Assembly (NCBI GenBank): GCA_030679895.1
Contig: JAUXSN010000006.1
Coordinates: 1 to 52,418 of the forward strand
Origin: Candidatus Moraniibacteriota bacterium
Lineage (GTDB): Bacteria; Patescibacteriota; Minisyncoccia; Moranbacterales; UBA11712
Direction of reading: 5' to 3'
Length of the DNA: 52,418 nucleotides
A program made the translations under genes and the position numbers. The notes under the pieces were generated by a model. That model was not told the DNA's origin and searched no databases. It saw only the letters and a list, made by a program, of their open reading frames with translations. Of this stretch, positions 23,980-30,648 are shown one piece after another. Position 1 is the stretch's first letter. Every line of letters starts with the position of its first letter.

Positions 23980-25617
23980 CTAAAAATGAACGTCTTTCCA
24001 AAAAATCCTGCTTGATTTCCCTTCTTTCTCTCCCTTTGAAAAAGGGCTCTCGCCTTCTTTTGGATTCAGCTTGTACACAGTGAGCGCTCCGAATTTGCTT
24101 TGCGACAAAATGTCGAATTTTTCCTTGTTTTTCAGGCTGAAATTTTTGCTGCGGGTCAATCCAAAGGCGTAGAAACAGCCATCCTTCCCGACATCAAAAT
24201 TTTCAATGGAAACCGCATTCATATTTGCGAGCGAAAGCACATATTTCACGGGCGACTTGTATTCCGAGCTGGCGCTTGTATAGACGAGCGGCTTGTCGCA
24301 ATCGCGCTTGATATACTCAGCCGCTTTTTCAAAATGCCACAAAACAATTCCGTCCCGCGCCTTGAGTATGATCGTTCTTTGAGGATAGACCCCTTTCTTT
24401 TGGGCGGATTTGATCTCTTTGAACCAGAGGTATGTTCCATACAGATTTCCAACAAGTATGATCGCCAAAACCGCGACCACCGGTATCTTCCAGATATTTC
24501 TGTTCTTCTCCCAGAAATATTTCGCGATGAATCCGATGAACAAAAATGGCAAAGCCAGAAGCGGCAAAAAGAAGCGCGGCCTGATTTGATAAGAAATGGG
24601 GATATAAATGAGAAAATACGCGAGAAACCAAAGGATCGCCAGAAGCAAGAACTTTTTCTTGAAGCTGTTTTTTTCCGCGCGATAAAATTTTGCCGCCAGC
24701 AGCAATCCCGGAATGATCATCCCGAACCAGGCGATGATCGCCGGCTTGAGGCTCGCTTTTTTACTGATCCAACTCGTGATGACCAAAAACCAATTTTGTC
24801 CCCAATAGCGGAAATCGCGCAAAATATTTTGCCAAAGGCTGTGATGAGAAGGCTTGCTTTTGATCGCCGCAAAAAATGCATCCGTGTTTTTTCCGTAAGT
24901 GATAATCTCATTCACCGCAACCGGCAGATACACAAGGATGATCATCCCCAAAAAAAGCAGAATTTTTTTCCAACCCAGATTTTTCTTGATCTCTTTTCGG
25001 CTGAAGAGAAAAAAAACGACTGTGATCACCGGCAATGTCGCGAATGACAGAAAATGAAGCTGGGTTGAAACGGCAAATGATAAACCGGCAATAATAATCC
25101 AGCGAAGCTTGTATTTTATGCTTTCGTCGAAAATATTAAGAAAGGCGTAAAAATAGAGCAAATTGAAAAATACCAGCGAATTCGGATTCCAGGCAAAGCG
25201 CGAATATTCAATCCCCAGAAAACAAAGGGCATACAGTCCGGCAAGAACCATCGACCAGTCGCGGGAAAAATATTTTTGCAGATATAAAAAAAATAGCGGG
25301 ATTGATAGAATTGAAAACAGCAGATCGGGATACGCGAGCACCGCCGGATGCGCGCTTTGAAACAAAAAGGCGGCAATATATTGGAAATAATAGAAGGCCG
25401 GCCCCAAGTTGAGATGCGTTCCGCCGGCTTTGGGACCCAAGAGCGGCAACCAGCCCAGCCCGTTTTCAAGCGTTTGTTTGATCAAAAGCGCGTCTCTCGC
25501 TTGATCCATCTTGAGAAACAGCCAATCATGGAAATGCCAGGCACGCAAAAAAATTGCCAGCAGGACAACTGCCGCAAATATGAGCATTTTCCAATTTTTT
25601 TTGAAAAATTCGGTCAC
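23980..25617 (-). CDS. GT39/PMT-type membrane glycosyltransferase
   Basis: A 545-residue protein with about 10-12 spans. After the first span, FLKMDQARDALLIKQTLENG has the acidic residue typical of GT-C enzymes, followed by a periplasmic loop and an HLNLGPAFYYFQYIAA segment like the ArnT/PMT_2 family. Such enzymes take sugar from polyprenyl phosphate and place it on a lipid or protein outside the membrane. The tail ESPFSKGEKEGKSSR after the last conserved segment is encoded across a small palindrome (24032-24046). It sits between two GT2 genes in the minus-strand run. Confidence 0.88.
   Translation of the reverse strand: MTEFFKKNWKMLIFAAVVLLAIFLRAWHFHDWLFLKMDQARDALLIKQTLENGLGWLPLLGPKAGGTHLNLGPAFYYFQYIAAFLFQSAHPAVLAYPDLLFSILSIPLFFLYLQKYFSRDWSMVLAGLYALCFLGIEYSRFAWNPNSLVFFNLLYFYAFLNIFDESIKYKLRWIIIAGLSFAVSTQLHFLSFATLPVITVVFFLFSRKEIKKNLGWKKILLFLGMIILVYLPVAVNEIITYGKNTDAFFAAIKSKPSHHSLWQNILRDFRYWGQNWFLVITSWISKKASLKPAIIAWFGMIIPGLLLAAKFYRAEKNSFKKKFLLLAILWFLAYFLIYIPISYQIRPRFFLPLLALPFLFIGFIAKYFWEKNRNIWKIPVVAVLAIILVGNLYGTYLWFKEIKSAQKKGVYPQRTIILKARDGIVLWHFEKAAEYIKRDCDKPLVYTSASSEYKSPVKYVLSLANMNAVSIENFDVGKDGCFYAFGLTRSKNFSLKNKEKFDILSQSKFGALTVYKLNPKEGESPFSKGEKEGKSSRIFWKDVHF
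24032..24046. repeat. Small palindrome in the GT39 tail
   Basis: CCCTTT (24032-24037), a GAA loop and AAAGGG (24041-24046). In frame it encodes the SPFSKG of the variable C-terminal tail. Confidence 0.4.
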
Positions 25618-25639
25618 GGTTCGAATGATAGCCTATGAT

Positions 25640-26659
25640 TTAATTTTTATTAAATTTTTTCAGCCATTTTTTTATGTCCGCGTTGCTGGCTTTCCTGTTT
25701 TTTTGGATAATTCTTCTTTTTTTCAGCAGTTTCGGAAAATTTTTGAGCACGTCCCGCCAAGCCCGGAGGATAATTTTAGCAACTTGGACTTTTCCTTCAC
25801 CTCCGATATACTCCCTCTCCCGTTTTTTTCCGCTTATCGCATTATACACTAGTCTCATATATTCAAAAAACCGAAAAAACAATGTTTTTAAAAGCAAACG
25901 CAGGGGATAATTTTTGAGAACCGCGAAAAAATAATTCCGGTGGAGATAAAAGGCCTTGAAGCTTGAAAACTTTCCGGATGTTCCGCTATGCATATGGAAT
26001 ACTTTAGCGCTCGGGCAATAATATGATCTATATCCCAAAAGCTTCATTCGCCAGGCCAGATCGACGTCTTCGTAATAAGCAAAAAAATCCCTGTCAAAAA
26101 AATTCTCGACGGGTTGTTTTGTTTTTTCCAGCGCTTCCCTATCGTATAGCGCCGCTGTGGCATTGGCTCCGAAAATTTCTTTTTCTTCTTCGAATTGTCC
26201 TTTGTCTTTTTCCCCAAAACCGCGGTTATGCGCTGTGCCCTCTTTTGCGATTGTGATTCCGGCGCAGTCAATCTTTTCGGGATCATAAAAATTCAATATT
26301 TTCGGCTGGATCGATCCGGCATCGGGATGGCGCTTGGCGCAATTCACCATTTCCTGAAAATAATCTTCATCAACTTTTGTGTCGTTATTGAGAGCAACGA
26401 GCCATTTGATATTTTCATCTTTGAGGGCCAGCCGGAAACCGAGGTTGTATCCCGCCGCGAAACCGGTATTCTTTCCTATTTCTTTCAAAATCACATCCGG
26501 ATAATTCGTCCTCACAAAATCGACAGAATCATCCTCCGATCCGTTATCAATAAAAATAATCCTGAAATTCTTATAGCTCTGGGCTCGCAGTGAATCCAGG
26601 CAGCCTTTCAGATATTTTTTTCCGTTCCAGTTGGCGATAATGACCGCGGTTTCAATCAT
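25640..26659 (-). CDS. Glycosyltransferase family 2, rhamnosyltransferase-like
   Basis: A product of about 339 residues with AVIIANWNGKKYLKGCLDSL, FIDNGSEDDS, a NNDTKVDEDYF metal site, GANATAALYDREAL and DFFAYYEDVDLAWRMKLLGY, which mark the WcaA/rhamnosyltransferase group. The C-terminal 100 residues are basic and may touch the membrane. The ORF runs six codons further up to GTG 26677, but ATG 26659 has AAGGA about ten bases upstream and matches the family start. It follows the GT4 gene by 4-21 bases. Confidence 0.93.
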   Translation of the reverse strand: MIETAVIIANWNGKKYLKGCLDSLRAQSYKNFRIIFIDNGSEDDSVDFVRTNYPDVILKEIGKNTGFAAGYNLGFRLALKDENIKWLVALNNDTKVDEDYFQEMVNCAKRHPDAGSIQPKILNFYDPEKIDCAGITIAKEGTAHNRGFGEKDKGQFEEEKEIFGANATAALYDREALEKTKQPVENFFDRDFFAYYEDVDLAWRMKLLGYRSYYCPSAKVFHMHSGTSGKFSSFKAFYLHRNYFFAVLKNYPLRLLLKTLFFRFFEYMRLVYNAISGKKREREYIGGEGKVQVAKIILRAWRDVLKNFPKLLKKRRIIQKNRKASNADIKKWLKKFNKN

Positions 26660-26680
26660 AATAAATTTTTCCTTCACGCC

Positions 26681-27859
26681 TTACAATTTCGATCGCAAAT
26701 AATTATAGTATTCGCTGTTGTGGCTGTTTTTCGTCGTGTATTCGCGCAAAGTTTTTTCCCGGGCTTCTTTCCTCAAGTGCCGGCGCAGATTCTCGTCCAA
26801 TATCAGTTTTTCCAATTTTTCAAACCACTCATCTTCGTTTCCAGCCAAAAATCCGTCCACACCGTCCTCAATCGCTTCCCGATAGGTTTCATTGCTCACC
26901 GCCACGCTTGGAACACTGGAGATTCCAGCTTCGAAAAATTTTAGTTCAGACTTTGATTCGCAAAACGGATTGTCTTCGAGAGGAATTATGTTTATGTCCA
27001 CGTTGGAAATATTTTCCAAATGTTTTTTCCATGGCGCGAAAGGCAGTCTTTCTATTTGATTTTCATATTTTTCAAATTTATCGCCGATATTGAGCGGTCC
27101 GGCCAGCACCAATTTTACTTTAGGATATTTTTCAAGAATTCGAACCAACGCATTTTCAACTGTCGCGAAATTTTTGTCATGCCCTTTCGTTCCGCTGAAA
27201 TAGCCTATTCGCACCGACTTGGAGACTAAGTCCCCAATTGGGGACTTAGTCTCCAAAATTCTTTCGACAGTTTTCAAATCTTTGAGCGACAGCTTATTCG
27301 TCGAAACAAAAACTTTTTTGCCATAGCTTTCCAGAATTTTCGCGAGGTACGCCGTTGTCGTCACGCAAGTTTTCACGTACGGGTCTTTCAAAATTTCCTC
27401 ACCCACTCCTTTTTCATATTGTTTTTGCTCAAGAATATTCATTTTTTCGTAATGACTCGTCGCTTGGATATATTTCGGATCGAAAACGAGGTCGTCTGTT
27501 TCAAAAATAATTTCTTTCCCCATTTTTTTCGCGCCCTCAACAAGTTTTGCCACCTTGGACGTATAGAGCGTCCGATGGAAAATGAAGATTTTGAATTTGT
27601 CCGCATAGCATGGCAGAAACGGGTTGTCTTGAATCGTCACGCTACATTTGAAGCCGTGAAGGCGCAGCTCTTCGGCCTGATTATGCGCCCGATATCGCGC
27701 ACTGTCCCCGACCCCGACTGTCACGAATAAAATATCGCCCGGCCGCACCCGGCCGAACTGCGCGAAAAAAGATTTTGCCACCCTTTTCCCGCCCCGAATC
27801 AGCCCTTCTTGCTTCAAAGCGTTAAGCGCTTTTCCGGTTTTTATGAGAAGTGTTTTCAT
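26681..27859 (-). CDS. Glycosyltransferase family 4 with in-frame palindrome
   Basis: A 392-residue GT-B enzyme. The N-terminal half contains DSARYRAHNQAEELRLHG and EIIFETDDLVFDP. The C-terminal half has SVRIGYFSGTKGHDKNF, VKLVLAGPL, the acceptor-side PFAPWKKHLENIS and KSELKFFEAGISSVPSVAV with the conserved glutamates. It belongs to the family whose glycine loop is replaced by GTKGHDKD-like sequence. A perfect 38-bp palindrome encodes ETKSPIGDLVSK just before the second Rossmann domain, which looks like an inserted linker. It overlaps the next upstream gene by 38 bases. Confidence 0.9.
   Translation of the reverse strand: MKTLLIKTGKALNALKQEGLIRGGKRVAKSFFAQFGRVRPGDILFVTVGVGDSARYRAHNQAEELRLHGFKCSVTIQDNPFLPCYADKFKIFIFHRTLYTSKVAKLVEGAKKMGKEIIFETDDLVFDPKYIQATSHYEKMNILEQKQYEKGVGEEILKDPYVKTCVTTTAYLAKILESYGKKVFVSTNKLSLKDLKTVERILETKSPIGDLVSKSVRIGYFSGTKGHDKNFATVENALVRILEKYPKVKLVLAGPLNIGDKFEKYENQIERLPFAPWKKHLENISNVDINIIPLEDNPFCESKSELKFFEAGISSVPSVAVSNETYREAIEDGVDGFLAGNEDEWFEKLEKLILDENLRRHLRKEAREKTLREYTTKNSHNSEYYNYLRSKL
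27219..27256. repeat. Perfect 38-bp palindrome inside a GT4 gene
   Basis: TTGGAGACTAAGTCCCCAA (27219-27237) is followed directly by its exact reverse complement (27238-27256). Each half also contains the smaller palindrome GACTWAGTC. It is read in frame on the minus strand and lies between the two GT-B domains. Confidence 0.9.
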
Positions 27860-29051
27860 TTTTCTTTAATAATTGTCTGAAAATTGCCAATAATTTTTGC
27901 GTTTCTTCTTCTTCACTAAAGTTTTCCAGATCATAATCAATCTTCGAGAGTGGTTCGATATTCTCCAGAATACTTTTTAGATCGCCAAAATTATCCATAT
28001 ACAAGCCCTTTTCTTTCAGCCTCGCTCGATTAAATTCATTTTCAAAACAAATTATCGGCAGACCGGACGCCATCAGATTCATCAATTTTCCGCTTGATTC
28101 CGTACTGCCGCTTTTAGGATCAATCGCCGCATCGGCCAATGCCAAAAAATGCGGCAGAGAGAAATATTTCACTTTTCCGGCGAAACAGACAGAATCTTCG
28201 AGATTGTTTTCAGCAATATATTTTTTGTATTTATCCTCGTCTTCCCCGAACCCGCCGAGCAATAACTTCCAACTCTTTTTCAAGGTTTGACCTTGAGGAA
28301 TTTCCCGGCGAACAGCCGGGAAAGGGAAAGGTCGAACCTTAGAAAAAGATTCCAATAACTCTCCCACTCCCTTATTATCGCTCAATCCGCCGATATAGAC
28401 CAGCAACCGACTGTCCCCCGCCCATTCTTTTATTTTTTCGATTTTTTCCGCTTCGTCTTTAGATAATTTCGGCGAATTATGAAATAAATCCACATCAATT
28501 CCGTCTTTTATAATTTGGACATCGGATGTCCAAATTATAACATTTTCACTGCTAATCACTATTTTGTCAGCCCAATTGATGACTACGCGCGAAAACCAGA
28601 CAAAAAATTTCTGCGCCAGACTGTTTTTCTTGTTATAACTTCGGAATTCTTCTTCAAGATCCCCTTGCAAATCAAAAACGATCGGAATTTTTGAAAAAGA
28701 TAATTTTTTGGCCAGATACCCGATTGCCAATCCTTCATAAAGATGCGCGTGAATCGCGTCCGGATGAAAATTTATAATCTCCCGCCGGACCAAAAAAAGA
28801 AGTTTGAGATCTAGCCAGATTTTTCCCCACGAAAATCCGGGAGATGTTTTTTTGTAGCTTTTCGCACCTTTGATCCTTACGATATCCAAACCTTCAGTAT
28901 TTTCGCCAATATGATACGTACAAAGGCGCACCTCTGCGCCCAGTTTTTGCAAGTATTTCGCTTCATTGTATATCCGCATATGCCCGCCCCGGTCGGAAAA
29001 AAAAGGCGTGGCCGCTATTGTGAGGATTTTCAATGCTTTTTTACCTAACAT
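27822..29051 (-). CDS. Glycosyltransferase family 4 carrying several palindromic inserts
   Basis: A 409-residue GT4. Seen: LTIAATPFFSDRGGHMRIYNEAKYL, HAHLYEGLAIGYLAKKL, LLVYIGGLSDNKGVGELLESF, WKLLLGGFGED and the donor site SGKLMNLMASGLPIICF, a shortened EX7E region. Two palindromes are translated: 28282-28340 gives KVRPFPFPAVRREIPQGQTL between GT-B elements that usually adjoin, and 28508-28540 gives IIWTSDVQII. The start ATG at 29051 lies in a third palindrome; a TTG at about 29030 (LKILTIAATP) is the start the family alignment would predict. Activity may survive because the inserts fall in surface loops; this is inference. Confidence 0.88.
   Translation of the reverse strand: MLGKKALKILTIAATPFFSDRGGHMRIYNEAKYLQKLGAEVRLCTYHIGENTEGLDIVRIKGAKSYKKTSPGFSWGKIWLDLKLLFLVRREIINFHPDAIHAHLYEGLAIGYLAKKLSFSKIPIVFDLQGDLEEEFRSYNKKNSLAQKFFVWFSRVVINWADKIVISSENVIIWTSDVQIIKDGIDVDLFHNSPKLSKDEAEKIEKIKEWAGDSRLLVYIGGLSDNKGVGELLESFSKVRPFPFPAVRREIPQGQTLKKSWKLLLGGFGEDEDKYKKYIAENNLEDSVCFAGKVKYFSLPHFLALADAAIDPKSGSTESSGKLMNLMASGLPIICFENEFNRARLKEKGLYMDNFGDLKSILENIEPLSKIDYDLENFSEEEETQKLLAIFRQLLKKNENTSHKNRKSA
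28282..28340. repeat. 59-bp palindromic element, copy B (translated)
   Basis: Same length and borders as copy A (AAGGTTTGACC...AACCTT), with central stem CCCGGC/GCCGGG where copy A has CCCGAC/GTCGGG. The outer 13-base arms pair completely with one G-U. It is open in five of six frames; only plus frame 1 has a stop (AAG GTT TGA). Here the minus strand is read through and adds about 20 residues to a GT4. Confidence 0.9.
28508..28540. repeat. 33-bp palindrome of the ACATYGRATGT family (translated)
   Basis: TTATAATTTGGACATC (28508-28523), one central G, then its exact reverse complement (28525-28540). The core ACATCGGATGT is the same as in the element at 29043-29087. Exactly 11 codons long, it is read in frame in the GT4 gene. 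Confidence 0.85.
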
Positions 29052-29087
29052 CCGATGTTAGGACGCTCCTAACATCGGATGTTAGGT
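29043..29087. repeat. 45-bp nested palindrome spanning a gene junction
   Basis: ACCTAACATCCGATGTTAGGA minus its last base repeats as a palindrome in each arm; the arms (29043-29063 and 29067-29087) are perfect 21-base inverted copies around CGC. It covers the start codon of the GT4 (29049-29051) and the first base of the GT2 stop codon (29087-29089). Confidence 0.9.
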
Positions 29088-30034
29088 TAATTTTCTATAA
29101 TCTCTTTTATCTTATAATTCATCTTCCCTTGCGTTTTGTAGTAGTTTTTGACGGCGATATCAGCCAAGAGACCGAAAATGAAGAGCTGAATTCCCATAAG
29201 AACCATAAAAACGGCAATAAGCGGCCATATCTTGTTTGACATCGGAACAGCATAATATATCCGCGCGATGATCAAGGCCAAACCGACAAGCATTCCAAAA
29301 GAAAAAATAATGAGCCCCCCCGCGCCAAAAAGATGCAAAGGCCGGTTGGCGTATTTTTTCCAAAACCAGACACTGATCATATCAACAAAACCTTTCACCG
29401 CGCGTTTCCAGCTGTATTTTGTCACGCCGAATCTGCGCGGATGATGGCTGACCGGAATTTCCGCGATCCTGAATCCCTGCACTTTGAGAAGCGCCGGTAT
29501 GAAACGGTGCATTTCACCGTATAAGTCCAGATCATCGAAGCATACACGCTTGAAAACCTTGAGACTGCATCCGCTGTCGTGAATCCCATCATCGATGAGA
29601 ATCTTCCGCAAAACATTCGCGCCGCGGGAAAAAAACTTTTTCATGAGACTATCCCGGCGTTTCACCCGCCATCCGGATACGACATCAAAGCCTTCGTCCA
29701 TTTTTTCAAGAAGCAGTCTGATATCCGCCGGATCATTCTGAAGATCACCGTCCATCGTGATGATGACTTCACCGCTTGAATTCTTGATCCCCGCGTCAAA
29801 AGCCGCTGTCTGGCCGAAATTCTTGCGGAAAGTAATCAGTTTCAGCGGATTCAGCTTTCGGCAAATCTCGTTTGTCTTATCAATACTCCCATCATCAATA
29901 AAAATAATTTCAAAAGATTTGCCAAGCGCCCTCAAAGCCTCGACAATTTTTTTGTGCAATTCCTCAACATTTCCTTCTTCATTTAAAAGCGGAACAATGA
30001 CGGAAAGATATGATTTTGGACTGGATTTATTCAT
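29087..30034 (-). CDS. Polyprenyl-phosphate glycosyltransferase, GtrB/ArnC-like GT2
   Basis: A 315-residue membrane-bound GT2. The catalytic domain has LSVIVPLLNEEGNVEEL, IFIDDGSIDKT, FGQTAAFDAGI, MDGDLQNDP and VVSGWRVKRRD. It ends with two membrane spans (LIIFSFGMLVGLALIIARIYY, IWPLIAVFMVLMGIQLFIFGLLAD), the GtrB arrangement. It should charge a polyprenyl phosphate with a sugar for the GT-C enzymes of this run. It is the first gene of the minus-strand glycan cluster. The promoter would place the transcript start on or beside the ATG. Confidence 0.94.
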   Translation of the reverse strand: MNKSSPKSYLSVIVPLLNEEGNVEELHKKIVEALRALGKSFEIIFIDDGSIDKTNEICRKLNPLKLITFRKNFGQTAAFDAGIKNSSGEVIITMDGDLQNDPADIRLLLEKMDEGFDVVSGWRVKRRDSLMKKFFSRGANVLRKILIDDGIHDSGCSLKVFKRVCFDDLDLYGEMHRFIPALLKVQGFRIAEIPVSHHPRRFGVTKYSWKRAVKGFVDMISVWFWKKYANRPLHLFGAGGLIIFSFGMLVGLALIIARIYYAVPMSNKIWPLIAVFMVLMGIQLFIFGLLADIAVKNYYKTQGKMNYKIKEIIEN

Positions 30035-30040
30035 AGATTT

Positions 30041-30069
30041 ATGGTACCGTAAAGTTGGGATTTTAGCAA
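30041..30069 (-). promoter_or_regulatory. Promoter of the minus-strand glycan cluster
   Basis: Minus strand TTGCTA (30064-30069), a 17-base spacer and TACCAT (30041-30046). The expected start, near 30034, coincides with the ATG, so the mRNA would be leaderless. Confidence 0.5.
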
Positions 30070-30081
30070 AAAATATCTTTG

Positions 30082-30120
30082 AAAAAATTGAGGGGCGAAA
30101 GCGTCTGTGACGTCTCGCCC
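30082..30120 (-). terminator. Intrinsic terminator of the 144-residue gene
   Basis: Read on the minus strand: GGGCGA (30115-30120), a loop, TCGCCC (30093-30098), then CTCAATTTTTTC. It ends the 30128 gene 8 bases after its stop. Confidence 0.65.
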
Positions 30121-30127
30121 ATGGTTG

Positions 30128-30562
30128 CTACTCCTTGCTCAGCCTCTCATCCGCAGCCTGACGAAGATGGATGGTTTCAAGAGTCGCGCCCATGATTAGT
30201 GCATCATGAGTCAACTCGATAGCTAGACACTTGCCATTGACCGGAAAATGGAAGCGCCTCTGTCTGGTCTTGTCTTTTATTTCGGGACTTGCAGCGGTCA
30301 CAAGGTTGAGTTCGGTGTCCCTCTTAAAGAAGACGCAAGCCTCCACCTCGCTAGTACTATGGTGAAGATAGACATTCACCATAACAAGCGGATAAACATC
30401 CAGGTGCCCCCGCAACCCTTTTCCGGAAGAATCTTCATACCGCTCTACCATGAAACCTTTCCCAGAGAGAGCGTCGTAGATTTCCCCGAGAAATTTTTCC
30501 CGGTAGCTTGAGGGGGTGCCAGGAGGCCGATTTAATGGGTCGATACCATATTTCACCTTCAT
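30128..30562 (-). CDS. Conserved-looking hypothetical protein, 144 residues
   Basis: I do not recognise this protein. It is soluble, with no membrane span, an early SYREKFLGEIYDALSGKGF segment and a likely beta-rich middle (LDVYPLVMVNVYLHHSTSEVEACVFF). It seems a real gene: GGGAGGA lies 8 bases before the ATG, a TTGACA/TAAAAT promoter lies upstream and a terminator follows. Its base composition is more G+C-rich than the flanking glycan genes. It is unlike them in both composition and translation signal, so it may be a separate, highly expressed or acquired gene. Confidence 0.7.
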   Translation of the reverse strand: MKVKYGIDPLNRPPGTPSSYREKFLGEIYDALSGKGFMVERYEDSSGKGLRGHLDVYPLVMVNVYLHHSTSEVEACVFFKRDTELNLVTAASPEIKDKTRQRRFHFPVNGKCLAIELTHDALIMGATLETIHLRQAADERLSKE

Positions 30563-30612
30563 GCCGAATGTCCTCCCTTCTCCAAGCTTAATATTTTTAT
30601 TTTTGAAGTTTT

Positions 30613-30641
30613 ATTTTATAATATTAATCTTTGTTTGTCAA
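30613..30641 (-). promoter_or_regulatory. Near-consensus promoter of the 144-residue gene
   Basis: Minus strand TTGACA (30636-30641), a 17-base spacer and TAAAAT (30613-30618). A plus-strand TATAAT (30617-30622) overlaps it and may serve the divergent gene at 30649, though its -35 box is poor. Confidence 0.7.
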
Positions 30642-30648
30642 CAAGGGA

